Positions 25,045-37,105 of a stretch of DNA of 64,000 bases are shown in pieces (the first letter of the stretch is position 1; each line of letters starts with the position of its first letter). The DNA comes from Nocardioides gilvus. Its GTDB lineage: Bacteria > Actinomycetota > Actinomycetes > Propionibacteriales > Nocardioidaceae. The stretch spans positions 248,001 to 312,000 of the forward strand of contig NZ_QHKY01000004.1 of assembly GCF_003194605.1 (NCBI RefSeq), read 5' to 3'. The position numbers and the translations under genes were made by a program. The notes under the pieces were generated by a model that saw only the letters and a program-made list of their open reading frames with translations, had not been told where the DNA came from and did not search any database.

Positions 25045-26781
25045 TCAGGACTTCCGCACGCAGCCAGCAGGCAGGTCGAACCAGCGCAGGTGCTCGAAGT
25101 CGACCGAGACGTCACCGGGGTGACTCTCCAGATCCGGCGACGCCGCGGCGGCGAACAACTTCTCCGCCTCCTCCAGGTGTTCGACCAGGATCTCCTCTCC
25201 CCCGGTGATCTGGGCGGCCGGCAACTTGATGCCGTCGGTCCCGAACGTGATGGCGCGCAGGCTCAACGGCGGCTCGACGAGCCCCTCGCGGTGACGCCAC
25301 AGCCCGCTGTGCGGCTCGAAGAGGTAGTCCCCCAGCAGACGCCATCCTTCGCGCGCGATGAGACGGACGGCCTCGATGACGTAGTCAGCCACCGCGTCGG
25401 AGACGAAGTAGTTGAAATTGACTCGAACCCACCCGGGCTTGATCCCTTCGCAGCCACCCGCGATCTCACGCTCGAACGCCATCGAACGGTCGATGTCGAT
25501 GCCGAGCAGGTGGTGCCCGTAGGGGCCGGCGCACGAGCAGCCGCCCCGCGACTGGATGCCGAAGAGGTCGTTGAGCAGGGCGACGACGTAGTTGTGGTGC
25601 AGGTAGCGGCCGCTGGGCGAGCGGATGACGAAGGAGATGATCGAAAGGCGTTCGGCGTCGAGGTTGCCGAGGACCTCGATCCCCGGCTGGTCCTTCCATC
25701 CGTCCAACGCCCGCTGCAACAGCCGTTCCTCTGCCTCCCGGATCGCGGGAACGCCCACAGCGTCCTTCAGCTGGAAGACCACCCCGGCCCGGATCGCTTC
25801 GACGATCGCCGGGGTGCCGCCCTCCTCGCGGGCCGTGGGATCGGCCAGGTAGCGGTGTTCGTCGCTGTTGACGTACGAGACGGTGCCGCCGCCCGGCACC
25901 TCCGGCACCCGGTTGCTGAAGATCTCCCGGCGCGCGACGAGGACGCCGGGTGTCGAGGGCCCGCCGATGAACTTGTGCGGGCTCAGGAAGACCGCGTCCT
26001 TGTAGGACTCGGGACGGCCGGCGGCCCCGGTCATCTCGATCTGCACGTACGGTCCGGCGGCAGCGAAGTCCCAGAAGCTCAGGGCGCCGTGCGCGTGCAG
26101 GACCTCAGCGATCGTGTACGTGTCCGAGACGATCCCGGTCACGTTGGAGGCGGCCGAGAAGGAGCCGATCTTCAACTCACGGTCGGCGTACCTGGCCAGC
26201 TGCACCTCGAGGTCGGCGACGTCGATGCGACCGTCAACGTCCTGGGCGATCGTGACGACGTCGGCGATGGATTCGCGCCACGGCAGTTCGTTCGAGTGGT
26301 GTTCGTAGGGCCCGATGAACACCACCGGGCGTTGGTTCAGCGGGATCTGGGTCGCGAACGCATAGCGGTCGTCCAGGACGGACGGCAGCCGCAGACCCAT
26401 CACGCCCACGATCTTGGCGATCGCGGCGGTGCTCCCCGACCCCGTGAACACCACGACGCTCGACTCGTCGGCACCCACGCTGCGGTGGATGATCGCGCGC
26501 GCCTCCTCGCGCAACCGCGTCGTCTGCAGACCGGTGCCGGAGGACTCCGTGTGGGTGTTCGCGTACGAAGGCAGCACCCGGTCACGGATGAAGTCCTCGA
26601 CGAAGCTGAGCGCACGACCAGAGGCCGTGTAGTCCGCGTAGGTCACCCGACGCGGGCCGTAGGGCGTCTGCATCACCTGGTCGTCACCGATGACCGATTC
26701 GCGGATCAGACGCAGCAGTGCCCCGGGATCGGTCTCGCCGCGAAAATCGTCCCCGGGGCTCTGGTGGATCGGAGCAGTCAT
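25045..26781 (-). CDS. Class V aminotransferase (SufS/cysteine desulfurase-like)
   Basis: A 578-residue PLP enzyme, longer than typical SufS (~410). The PLP lysine is in S-P-H-K-F-I-G-G-P, and F-W-D-F-A-A-A-G is the aspartate region. The C-terminal S-R-G-G-C-S-C-A-G-P cysteine loop is that of cysteine desulfurases. An extra C-terminal ~120 residues follow. It resembles a distinct actinobacterial SufS-like branch that is often annotated only as class V aminotransferase. No suf or tusA partner is adjacent. CATGAT lies 6 bases before the ATG. Confidence 0.82.
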   Translation of the reverse strand: MTAPIHQSPGDDFRGETDPGALLRLIRESVIGDDQVMQTPYGPRRVTYADYTASGRALSFVEDFIRDRVLPSYANTHTESSGTGLQTTRLREEARAIIHRSVGADESSVVVFTGSGSTAAIAKIVGVMGLRLPSVLDDRYAFATQIPLNQRPVVFIGPYEHHSNELPWRESIADVVTIAQDVDGRIDVADLEVQLARYADRELKIGSFSAASNVTGIVSDTYTIAEVLHAHGALSFWDFAAAGPYVQIEMTGAAGRPESYKDAVFLSPHKFIGGPSTPGVLVARREIFSNRVPEVPGGGTVSYVNSDEHRYLADPTAREEGGTPAIVEAIRAGVVFQLKDAVGVPAIREAEERLLQRALDGWKDQPGIEVLGNLDAERLSIISFVIRSPSGRYLHHNYVVALLNDLFGIQSRGGCSCAGPYGHHLLGIDIDRSMAFEREIAGGCEGIKPGWVRVNFNYFVSDAVADYVIEAVRLIAREGWRLLGDYLFEPHSGLWRHREGLVEPPLSLRAITFGTDGIKLPAAQITGGEEILVEHLEEAEKLFAAAASPDLESHPGDVSVDFEHLRWFDLPAGCVRKS

Positions 26782-26803
26782 GCACCCATCATGACGCGTG
26801 CGT

Positions 26804-28531
26804 TCACCTCACCCTGATCCTGACCGTCTTGTCCCCGACGATCTGCAGCTTCGTGGGCAGTGACTTGGCGCGCCTGGTGACGACTCTCTTGCCCTTGGCG
26901 AAGGTCAGTTCCGCTGCCACCTGGTCGTTGCGGACCGTGGCCGCGAGGTAGGCCTTGAGATCCGCAAGCGAGCTGACGTCATCGGTCTCGACGTAGTGCC
27001 CGGCCCCACCGGTGACCTGGATCTCGGTCTGTTCCCCCCTGAGTCGCTTCGGGACGACGATCGACAGAGTGCGCCGGGCGATGCTGCGCTGCCCCTCGAG
27101 CACCACCCGCAGCTGCAGGGTGGCGCCGGCCTTGACCGGAACGCGGCCCTTCACCCGGACCCACTTGCCCTTCACCCGACGCTTGACCGCACGAAGCCTG
27201 TACGACGAGGTGTCCTTGGCGACGGTGGCGTCGGCGGTGATCCGATCCACCTGCATGCCGGGCAGCTGGTTCACTGCGTAGGTGAGTTCAGCGAGCTCGG
27301 CCCCCGCTTCGTAGGCGACGTCGTACTCGGCAACGTAACGATCGGTGAGCTTGAGCCGCACCGGCGTGCCGTTTTGCGACCCCTCGAGCATCCACGCGAT
27401 CTCGGCGTTGCCGCGCATGGTGGCGTCCACGGCGCGGTCCATGCTTGCGGCGATCTGCATGTACGCGACGTCCGCCAGCATCTCAGGCACCGTCGCCACG
27501 GAGGACCCGGCGTACACCCGCTTCCCGTACGTGGCGGTCGAGCTCACCACGGTGCCTCGTGGCAGCACACCCAACGACCCGGTCAGACCAGCCATGGAGT
27601 CCTGGTCGACCGTGCCGACCGGAGCGCCCAGGTTGGCCACCTTGAAGGCGATGTCAGCAGGCGAGGGCTGGACGTGCACGACGGAGGCGCCATGCATGGC
27701 CAGCGAGGTCTCGCCCAGGTAGCCCAGCGGGTGGCCGAAGCCGAAGACCCGGCCCTTGCAGACGGACGTCACCGTCCCGACGCCCGCCGCGGTGACGTCA
27801 CCGTACGAGGCCGACGCGCCGAGGTTGCCACCGGCGATGATGCCTTCGGCGCCCACGGTCGTGCGGGGGGCGCTGTTCACCCCGCCCAGAGGGCTCGTCC
27901 GGTAGTTGCGCTTGAGGACACCCGAGGCTCGGTCGGTGTCGATGCCACTGACGCTCAGACCGGCCGGCAGTTGGCGAAAGCCCTTTTGTGCCTGGGTGAC
28001 GGAGACCTCGGCGCGGCGTGCGACCGAGCGGGCCACCGTACGGTCGATCTTGATCGTGCCGGTCGCACTCGGCGCGGCCGCGTAGTCATCCATGGCCTCG
28101 AAGGGGGTCACGCCTGCGATCTGCGACGGACCTGCGGCGAGACCGTAGGAGACGGCGCCGATCAGGCGGCCGTCGGCTGCGTAGACGGGCGATCCTGACA
28201 TGCCCTGCCAGATCGCTCCCACTCGATCGATCCCGGGCGAGGTGAGGTCCACCATGACCATGTCGATCCCCGGGGCGATGCCGTTGTCGAGCACCCCCAG
28301 CACCTCACCGGTGAAGGCCGACGGAGTCACGCCTCTCTCCACGGTGAGGCCAGTCACGGCGTCACCGTCGGCGAGCTCGGAGACGGGGAACGGGACCGCG
28401 CAGTCACCCGCGGGAGCGGGCGCCGCGGCCCCGGCTCCGGTGACGACCCCTGCCGCAGCCAGGGAACTGGCGACCAGGCCTCCCGTCACCAGCAGTGCGA
28501 AGGTGGTCCTTCGTCGCGTCAATGCATCCAT
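26804..28531 (-). CDS. Secreted SpoIVB/S55 peptidase-like protein
   Basis: A 575-residue protein with an N-terminal signal peptide (A-A-A-G-V-V-T-G-A-G-A near residue 30). The SpoIVB serine motif G-M-S-G-S-P-V-Y is near residue 110 and G-F-G-H-P-L-G near 262 could carry the histidine. In Bacillus SpoIVB the histidine precedes the serine, so the order here is reversed. The C-terminal ~190 residues are basic, beta-rich and unrelated to SpoIVB. A GGAGGA Shine-Dalgarno precedes the ATG. It may be an extracytoplasmic protease or a non-catalytic relative. No sporulation genes are seen nearby. Confidence 0.78.
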   Translation of the reverse strand: MDALTRRRTTFALLVTGGLVASSLAAAGVVTGAGAAAPAPAGDCAVPFPVSELADGDAVTGLTVERGVTPSAFTGEVLGVLDNGIAPGIDMVMVDLTSPGIDRVGAIWQGMSGSPVYAADGRLIGAVSYGLAAGPSQIAGVTPFEAMDDYAAAPSATGTIKIDRTVARSVARRAEVSVTQAQKGFRQLPAGLSVSGIDTDRASGVLKRNYRTSPLGGVNSAPRTTVGAEGIIAGGNLGASASYGDVTAAGVGTVTSVCKGRVFGFGHPLGYLGETSLAMHGASVVHVQPSPADIAFKVANLGAPVGTVDQDSMAGLTGSLGVLPRGTVVSSTATYGKRVYAGSSVATVPEMLADVAYMQIAASMDRAVDATMRGNAEIAWMLEGSQNGTPVRLKLTDRYVAEYDVAYEAGAELAELTYAVNQLPGMQVDRITADATVAKDTSSYRLRAVKRRVKGKWVRVKGRVPVKAGATLQLRVVLEGQRSIARRTLSIVVPKRLRGEQTEIQVTGGAGHYVETDDVSSLADLKAYLAATVRNDQVAAELTFAKGKRVVTRRAKSLPTKLQIVGDKTVRIRVR

Positions 28532-28641
28532 TTCTTCCTCCGATTGCCGACGCGCCGAATCGCGCTCGCCCCAAGACTAGGGGCACAGCCACCCCGAGGG
28601 CACCCGTGACGCCTGGACCGAACAGCATTTCTCGCTGCGCC

Positions 28642-28647
28642 TACCCT
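28642..28647 (+). promoter_or_regulatory. -10 hexamer TACCCT before pepN
   Basis: TACCCT ends 7 bases before the GTG at 28655; leaderless transcription is likely. Confidence 0.5.
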
Positions 28648-28654
28648 GAAGGGT

Positions 28655-31123
28655 GTGAGAGCCCCCCATCTGAGCCTGCGTCAGAGCGAAGCCGTGGCGC
28701 GGCGCGCGCTGCTCGAGGTCGAGCGCTACGACGTCTCCCTCGACCTCACTGCAGATGCGACCTTCGCTTCTCGCACGCGGATCAACTTCACCAGCCGCGG
28801 CGGCCAAACCTTTCTCGACCTCAAGTCCCGGCGACTCGATGCCATCACCCTCGATGGCGACGGTCTCGACCCAGGACAACTCGAGGGGGGTCGCTTCCCC
28901 CTCCATCTCTCCCCCGGCAGCCACGAACTCGTCGTGGAGGCAGAGATGGCCTTCCGCAACGACGGTGAAGGGCTGCATCTGCACGTGGACCCTGCAGACG
29001 GTCGTCGTTACGTCTACGCGATGTCGTTCATGGACGCAGCCCCCAGCATCTTCGCGTGCTTCGACCAACCGGACCTGAAGGCGCCCTTCACGCTCACCGT
29101 CCTTGCTCCCGAGGACTGGTCGGTGATCGGCAACGCTCCGGGCACGCAGACCGACGCGGGTCGGTGGGAGTTCGCGCCCACTCCCCCGCTGTCGACCTAC
29201 TTCGTGACGCTCGTGGCCGGCCCCTACCACGTGATCACCGATTCACACGACGGCATCGCCCTGGGGCTGAGTGCACGCCGGAGCCTGGCGGGGGCCCTGG
29301 ATCGCGAGGCCGATGAACTGCTCACCCTCACCCGCCAGTGCTTCGACGAGTTCCACCGTCTCTTCGGAATCCGTTATCCCTTCGGCAACTACCACCAGGC
29401 GTTCGTCCCCGAGTTCAATGCGGGGGCGATGGAGAACCCGGGCTGCGTGACCTATCGCGACGCGATGGTCTTCGAGAGTCGGGTGACTCGCGCCGCCCGG
29501 ATCCATCGGGCCACGACGATCGCCCACGAGATGGCCCACCAGTGGTTCGGAAACATCGTCACGCCCCAGTGGTGGGACGACCTCTGGCTCAACGAGTCCT
29601 TCGCCGAGTACATGGGCAACCGGGTGACTGCCGACGTGACCGCGTACACCGATGCCTGGACGCACAATGCCTACGCCCGCCGCCAGTGGGGACTCGTGGC
29701 CGACCAACGTCCCAGTACGCATCCGGTGGCCGGGAACGGGGCGGCCGACGCCGCCACTGCCCTGCAGAACTTCGACGGCATCTCCTACTCCAAGGGCTCC
29801 AGCATCCTCAAGCAACTGAACGCCCAGATGGGCGACGACGTCTTCTTCGCCGGCGTCGTCGACCATCTGCAGCGCCACCGGTTCGGCAACGCAACCATGC
29901 ACGACCTCTTTGCCGCCTGGGAGCGTGCAGGAGCCATCGACCTCTCCGACTTCGCCGCGTCATGGCTGCACACGGCCGGGCCCGACACCCTCTCGTGGGA
30001 GCCCGCCACCGCTTCGGTGCTGCGCACATCCCCAGCCGGACCACCTGCTGGACGGGTCCACACCTTCCGGGTGGCCACGGCAGGCGCTGCCGGCACGTGG
30101 AGCGAGGTGTCCGTGCGAGCCGCTCACGGTGTGACCCCCGTCGACGTCGAGGCGGCGGCGGTGGTGATCGACCCCTACGAAGACACCTGGGCGGCGACCC
30201 TGCTGGACCGTGCTTCGATCGAATCCTTGGTGGAACTGCTACCCCGGACGGAGGATCCACGACTCCGAGCCGGGGCCGTCAACGCCCTGCGCACCGGAAT
30301 CCACCAAGCCACGACGACCTCGAGCCAGGTGCTCGCCGTGCTCGAGAGCACCCTGGCGACCGAGGAGAACGACGATGCGCTCAGCACAGTCGTGCCCTGG
30401 GCCCTGCGCAGCGTGGTGCCGCTGCACCACGACCCGACGGGGGCCCAGCGACGCCTGCACGACGCGGTGTCGCGGCGTCTGGCGTCGGCAACCGAGGGGT
30501 CGGACCTCCAGCTCGCCGCCTTCCAGTCCGTGGTGGCCTCCACGACGTCGGTGGCAGACCTTCAGCGATGGCTCGACGGCCACACTCCCCCGGGTCTGCA
30601 TCTCGACCTGGACCTCCGCTGGGCCGTCCTCGTCCGACTGGCCACCCTCGACGCCGTGGGGGCGGACGATCTCGATCGCCACCTCGAGGCCGAACCCACC
30701 GCAAGGTCGCGCGTCGAGCACGCCCGGGCACGGGCGTCTCGGCCCGACGCCGAAGCCAAGGCCTGGGCCTGGGCGCGCGTCGCGGGCGAGGTCGACGTGT
30801 CGAACCACGAGTTGGAGGCCGTCGGGCTGGGCCTGTGGCGCCCGGGTCAGGAGCGGTGGACGAGCCAGTGGGTGGACCCTTACTTCTCGCTGCTCCCGTC
30901 CCTGCCCACGCTCCACGCCGGCTGGGTGCTGGGCACGGCCGTGCGCTCCTTCTTCCCCCTGACCTCACTCGACCCGTTGACGCTGCAGCGGGCGGAGGCC
31001 GTGCTGGGTCAGGAGCAACTCGACCAGACGGTGCGTCGCAACCTCGTGGACCTGACCGACGAACTCGCCCGTCGCCTCCGTGTCGTTGACCTGTCACGGA
31101 CCGCTCACGAGGAGGCGACGTGA
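28655..31123 (+). CDS. pepN: Aminopeptidase N (M1 family)
   Basis: An 822-residue zinc metallopeptidase. The exopeptidase motif G-A-M-E-N is near residue 257, the zinc site H-E-M-A-H-Q-W near 291 with the distal glutamate in N-E-S-F-A-E-Y near 312, and the ERAP1-like C-terminal domain fills the last ~350 residues. It would remove N-terminal amino acids from peptides. The GTG start is supported by TACCCT 7 bases upstream. Its stop overlaps the fdhD start by 4 bases (GTGA). Confidence 0.95.
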   Translation: MRAPHLSLRQSEAVARRALLEVERYDVSLDLTADATFASRTRINFTSRGGQTFLDLKSRRLDAITLDGDGLDPGQLEGGRFPLHLSPGSHELVVEAEMAFRNDGEGLHLHVDPADGRRYVYAMSFMDAAPSIFACFDQPDLKAPFTLTVLAPEDWSVIGNAPGTQTDAGRWEFAPTPPLSTYFVTLVAGPYHVITDSHDGIALGLSARRSLAGALDREADELLTLTRQCFDEFHRLFGIRYPFGNYHQAFVPEFNAGAMENPGCVTYRDAMVFESRVTRAARIHRATTIAHEMAHQWFGNIVTPQWWDDLWLNESFAEYMGNRVTADVTAYTDAWTHNAYARRQWGLVADQRPSTHPVAGNGAADAATALQNFDGISYSKGSSILKQLNAQMGDDVFFAGVVDHLQRHRFGNATMHDLFAAWERAGAIDLSDFAASWLHTAGPDTLSWEPATASVLRTSPAGPPAGRVHTFRVATAGAAGTWSEVSVRAAHGVTPVDVEAAAVVIDPYEDTWAATLLDRASIESLVELLPRTEDPRLRAGAVNALRTGIHQATTTSSQVLAVLESTLATEENDDALSTVVPWALRSVVPLHHDPTGAQRRLHDAVSRRLASATEGSDLQLAAFQSVVASTTSVADLQRWLDGHTPPGLHLDLDLRWAVLVRLATLDAVGADDLDRHLEAEPTARSRVEHARARASRPDAEAKAWAWARVAGEVDVSNHELEAVGLGLWRPGQERWTSQWVDPYFSLLPSLPTLHAGWVLGTAVRSFFPLTSLDPLTLQRAEAVLGQEQLDQTVRRNLVDLTDELARRLRVVDLSRTAHEEAT

Positions 31124-31956
31124 GCGACCTGGCACGCCGGCCAGGCCCGTCACGGCGGGTCAAGGTCGTGGAACACCCGGTGCAGGGTGCTGCTTCGCGG
31201 AGCCGGGAGGACCGAGTGATCACCGAGGAGCCGCTCGAGATCCGACTGGGGTGGCCCGGGTCGCCCCCGTCCTCCACCTGGATCACGATGCGTACCCCCG
31301 GTCAGGACTTCGAGTTGGCGGCGGGCTGGGCGCTGCACGAGGGCCTCACCATCGCCGACGGGATCGTCACCGTGGCCTACTGCACGGACGCCACCCTCGA
31401 TCCCGAGCAGGAGTTCAACGTCGTCACCCTCTCCCTGCGCAGCCCACCGCGTCGTCTCCCTTCCCCGGGCCACCGCCACCTCAGCACCGGCTCATCGGCC
31501 TGCGGGGTCTGCGGCAGCGACAGCATCGCGAAGGCCCTGGACACGCCACGGGTACCACGCTGGGAGGGACCGGCACCCTCTGTCGACCTGGTGCGGGCCC
31601 TGCCCGCCGCGCTGCGTCCACACCAGCGCCTGTTCGCGCGTACGGGCGGGGTCCATGCAGCAGCACTCGTGGACGCGGCCGGAGAGTTCCTCGTCGTACG
31701 TGAGGACGTGGGCCGCCACAACGCAGTCGACAAGGTGACCGGGGCCCGGGTGCTGGCCGGCGAACCGACCGCGGAGGCCCTGCTCGTCACCAGCGGACGA
31801 GCAGGGTTCGAGGTGGTCCAGAAGGCCGCTGCAGCCGGTGTCGGATCACTGGTCGCGGTGGGCGCACCGACGAGCCTCGCCGTGGACCTGGCCGTCCGGA
31901 GCGGACTGCGTCTCTACGGGTTCACGGATGCGGCGCGCACAGTCCAGTACGCCTGA
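31120..31956 (+). CDS. fdhD: Formate dehydrogenase accessory sulfurtransferase FdhD
   Basis: A 278-residue protein. The cysteine loop C-G-V-C-G near residue 127 and the E-D-V-G-R-H-N-A-V-D-K signature near 195 identify FdhD, which transfers sulfur to the molybdenum cofactor of formate dehydrogenase. No formate dehydrogenase gene is in the window. It is translationally coupled to pepN by a GTGA overlap, an unusual partner. The stop codon is the loop of a perfect terminator hairpin. Confidence 0.92.
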   Translation: MSDLARRPGPSRRVKVVEHPVQGAASRSREDRVITEEPLEIRLGWPGSPPSSTWITMRTPGQDFELAAGWALHEGLTIADGIVTVAYCTDATLDPEQEFNVVTLSLRSPPRRLPSPGHRHLSTGSSACGVCGSDSIAKALDTPRVPRWEGPAPSVDLVRALPAALRPHQRLFARTGGVHAAALVDAAGEFLVVREDVGRHNAVDKVTGARVLAGEPTAEALLVTSGRAGFEVVQKAAAAGVGSLVAVGAPTSLAVDLAVRSGLRLYGFTDAARTVQYA

Positions 31957-31968
31957 GGCGTACTGGAC
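31942..31968. terminator. Bidirectional terminator with the fdhD stop codon as its loop
   Basis: A perfect 12-bp stem, GTCCAGTACGCC and GGCGTACTGGAC, encloses TGA (31954-31956), which is the stop codon of fdhD. The stem lies between convergent fdhD and gcvP. There is no T-run on either side. Confidence 0.7.
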
Positions 31969-31972
31969 CGAA

Positions 31973-34840
<2,868 letters not shown>

Positions 34841-34877
34841 GCGCAGTCCTTCGGGGTCAGACGATCACGGTCGTCCT

Positions 34878-35008
34878 CCCCCTCTGTCAGCCCGGACGTG
34901 CACCTTCAGAGTCGCCTGCTCCGCGCGGTCCTTTGTGCCTGAGAGGTTCCGGGGAGGAATTGCCCCTTCGGCGCCGACGGACGAACCGTCAGACTCTCCC
35001 GCGCAGGA
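34878..35008 (-). promoter_or_regulatory. Glycine riboswitch (single aptamer) upstream of gcvP
   Basis: On the minus strand the leader shows the conserved elements of a glycine aptamer: GCGGGAGAGTC at the 5' end (P1), GGCGCCGAAGGGGCAA in the middle, AACCTCTCAGGCA, AAGGACCGCG and GGCGACTCTG closing P1. A partial second region (GGGCTGACAGAGG) follows, like a degenerate partner aptamer. Glycine binding would control gcvP. Confidence 0.88.
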
Positions 35009-35061
35009 TGAGTCAGCGCCCCCGAATCTATCATCCGGGGGCGCTGCTCACATGTCTGGTC

Positions 35062-35664
35062 TCAGCCGGTCTGGCGTGCGGCGCGGCGTGCGGCGAGTTC
35101 GTCGCCCGGCGACGCTGCGGTGGGCTCGGCCGCCGTTCGCTCGCTGGGGAGCTCGGAGAGCGTCCCCTCGATCTCACGCCAGACACCGCCGATGGCGATG
35201 CCGAAGACACCCTGCCCGCCCTGGAGCAGGTCGATGACCTCGTCGTTGCTGGTGCACTCGTAGACCGAGGCGCCGTCGCTCATCAGCGTGACGCGAGTCA
35301 GGTCATCAGTGCCCCGCTCGGTGAGGTGCTGCACGGCGGTGCGGATCTGCTGCAGGGAGATCCCGGCGTCGAGCAGTCGCTTGACGACCTTCAGCAACAG
35401 GATGTCGCGGAAGGAGTACAGGCGCTGGGATCCGGAACCCTTGGCACCGCGCACCGTGGGCTCCACCAGGCCGGTACGGGCCCAGTAGTCCAGCTGGCGG
35501 TAGGTGATACCGGCAGCGTTGCAGGCAGTGGGCCCGCGGTATCCGGTGTCACTGGGCAACGGGGACACGTCGTCGGCGAAGAGCAGACCCTGCTCCTCGG
35601 CGACCTCAGCGGCAGCGGCGGCAGCCGCAGTCACCTCGTCCTTGTCGTTCTCGTTCACGCCCAC
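35062..35664 (-). CDS. MerR family regulator (Rv1830-like)
   Basis: A 200-residue protein with an HTH_MerR domain from ~45 to 115 (G-I-T-Y-R-Q-L-D-Y-W-A-R-T-G-L-V near the start). An acidic, Ala-rich N-terminal segment precedes it. The GTG at 35664 has GGAGGG 6 bases upstream and is preferred over longer frames. It matches Rv1830, which lies in the same block in mycobacteria. The role of this orthologue is not established. Confidence 0.82.
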   Translation of the reverse strand: MGVNENDKDEVTAAAAAAAEVAEEQGLLFADDVSPLPSDTGYRGPTACNAAGITYRQLDYWARTGLVEPTVRGAKGSGSQRLYSFRDILLLKVVKRLLDAGISLQQIRTAVQHLTERGTDDLTRVTLMSDGASVYECTSNDEVIDLLQGGQGVFGIAIGGVWREIEGTLSELPSERTAAEPTAASPGDELAARRAARQTG

Positions 35665-35832
35665 TAGGGACCCTCCGTCGTCTACTCCGTACAGCGTAAC
35701 TCGGTCGGGGAAGGAAGAAGTGGGAATCCTGCGGACAACCACATCTGTGAAGTTACAACGGAGACAGTTCAAGGTAGGCCGCGGACCAGGCCCGGTCAAC
35801 GCCATGGCTCGGCGTGTCGCAAACCCTCACCC

Positions 35833-36318
35833 TCAAGATGAGGGTGACTCCCCTGGCTGTTCGAAGTCCTCCGGGTCGACGTGGTCCAGGAACTCGCGGA
35901 ACTTCTCCACTTCGTCCTCCTGCTCGGCCGGTGCGGTGAGCCCGGCCTCGGCGAGGACCTCGTCGGTCACCACGATCCGGGTCCCGGTCCGCAGTGCCAG
36001 GGCGATGGAGTCAGAGGGACGCGCGCTCACCTCCACCCCGTCGTTGAAGACGAGGGAAGCGAAGAAGACGCCGTCCTTCACATCGACGATCTGGACCTCC
36101 GTCAACACGTGACCGGTGGCGTCGAGGACGTCCTTCAGGAGGTCGTGCGTCAACGGGCGCGGAGGCACCACACCCTGCTGGGCGAAGGCGATCGCGGTGG
36201 CCTCCACCGCTCCGATCCAGATGGGCAGGTAACGGTCGCCGGCCACCTCGCGCAGCAGGACGATGGGCTGGTTGGAGGGGGCCTCGACCCGCACCCCGAT
36301 GACATCGAGTTCACGCAC
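35833..36318 (-). CDS. Bifunctional nuclease (BFN/DUF151) family protein
   Basis: A 161-residue protein with the BFN pattern R-E-L-D-V-I-G-V-R ... L-P-I-W-I-G near residue 30-35, S-A-R-P-S-D-S-I-A-L-A near 103. It corresponds to Rv1829, between two MerR genes. The C-terminal ~20 residues are acidic. DUF151 proteins in plants have nuclease activity; the bacterial role is unknown. Confidence 0.88.
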   Translation of the reverse strand: MRELDVIGVRVEAPSNQPIVLLREVAGDRYLPIWIGAVEATAIAFAQQGVVPPRPLTHDLLKDVLDATGHVLTEVQIVDVKDGVFFASLVFNDGVEVSARPSDSIALALRTGTRIVVTDEVLAEAGLTAPAEQEDEVEKFREFLDHVDPEDFEQPGESPSS

Positions 36319-36348
36319 AGGGCAACCCTACTCCGCGCACCACGCGGG

Positions 36349-37098
36349 TCACGACCCTCGCAGTCGAGCCTTCATCAAGGTGGCGTGGAGTCGTACGGAG
36401 AGTGCTGCCAACTCGGAGACGGCCTCGTCGGCGCGCGCCTGCGCCGAGGCGTCACGCCCACGCCTGAGCGGCTCCACGACCTGCTCCACCAGGCCAGCTT
36501 CACGGTCCGCTGCTGTCTTGAACGCGCGGAGGTGACGCGGTTCGATGCCGAACGCCGACATCTCCCGCGCAGTGGTCACGATGACGAGCGAATCCGCGTC
36601 GAAGTGCCCGGTGCCGGATCGCGCGGCAACCAGACCGAACTGTTCGAGTTGGACGAGGAACTCGTCGGAGACCTCTCCGATCTTGCACAGCTCACGCCGC
36701 GACAGTCGTACGTCGGAGCGTCGGGTGAAGGACTCGGGGGACGGCAACCCGTCGCTGCTCAGTGCGACCGTGGGCACCGTGGGGACCACGGACTCGATCG
36801 GGGGCGGCGCAAAGCCCCGGTCGATGGCGTCGAGGTGCTCGCCGATGACCTTGAGCGGGAGGTAGTGATCGCGCTGCATGCGCAGGATGTAGCGCAGACG
36901 CTCCACGTCCGGCTCGGAGAACTTGCGGTAGCCCGCTGGCGTTCGCTCCGGCTTGATGAGGCCCTGGTCCTCGAGGAAGCGGATCTTCGGGATCGTCACT
37001 CCGGGATGCTCAGGTCGCAACAGGTCCAGGACCTGCCCGATGTTCATCCGCCCTCGCGGTGCCCCTTCGGGCCTGGCTGCGGAGGCCACGTCCACCAC
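36349..37098 (-). CDS. MerR family regulator (Rv1828/FtsR-like)
   Basis: A 249-residue protein. The MerR HTH begins at M-N-I-G-Q-V-L-D-L-L-R-P near residue 18 and contains T-P-x-G-Y-R-K-F. The C-terminal F-G-I-E-P-R-H-L-R-A-F-K-T-A-A-D-R-E region is the dimerization domain that is highly conserved in Rv1828 orthologues. Corynebacterium FtsR, the same family, activates ftsZ. The GTG at 37098 is chosen because it starts 7 bases after the FHA stop; 37095, 37089 and 37047 are alternatives. Confidence 0.85.
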   Translation of the reverse strand: MVDVASAARPEGAPRGRMNIGQVLDLLRPEHPGVTIPKIRFLEDQGLIKPERTPAGYRKFSEPDVERLRYILRMQRDHYLPLKVIGEHLDAIDRGFAPPPIESVVPTVPTVALSSDGLPSPESFTRRSDVRLSRRELCKIGEVSDEFLVQLEQFGLVAARSGTGHFDADSLVIVTTAREMSAFGIEPRHLRAFKTAADREAGLVEQVVEPLRRGRDASAQARADEAVSELAALSVRLHATLMKARLRGS

Positions 37099-37105
37099 GG
37101 CGCGC

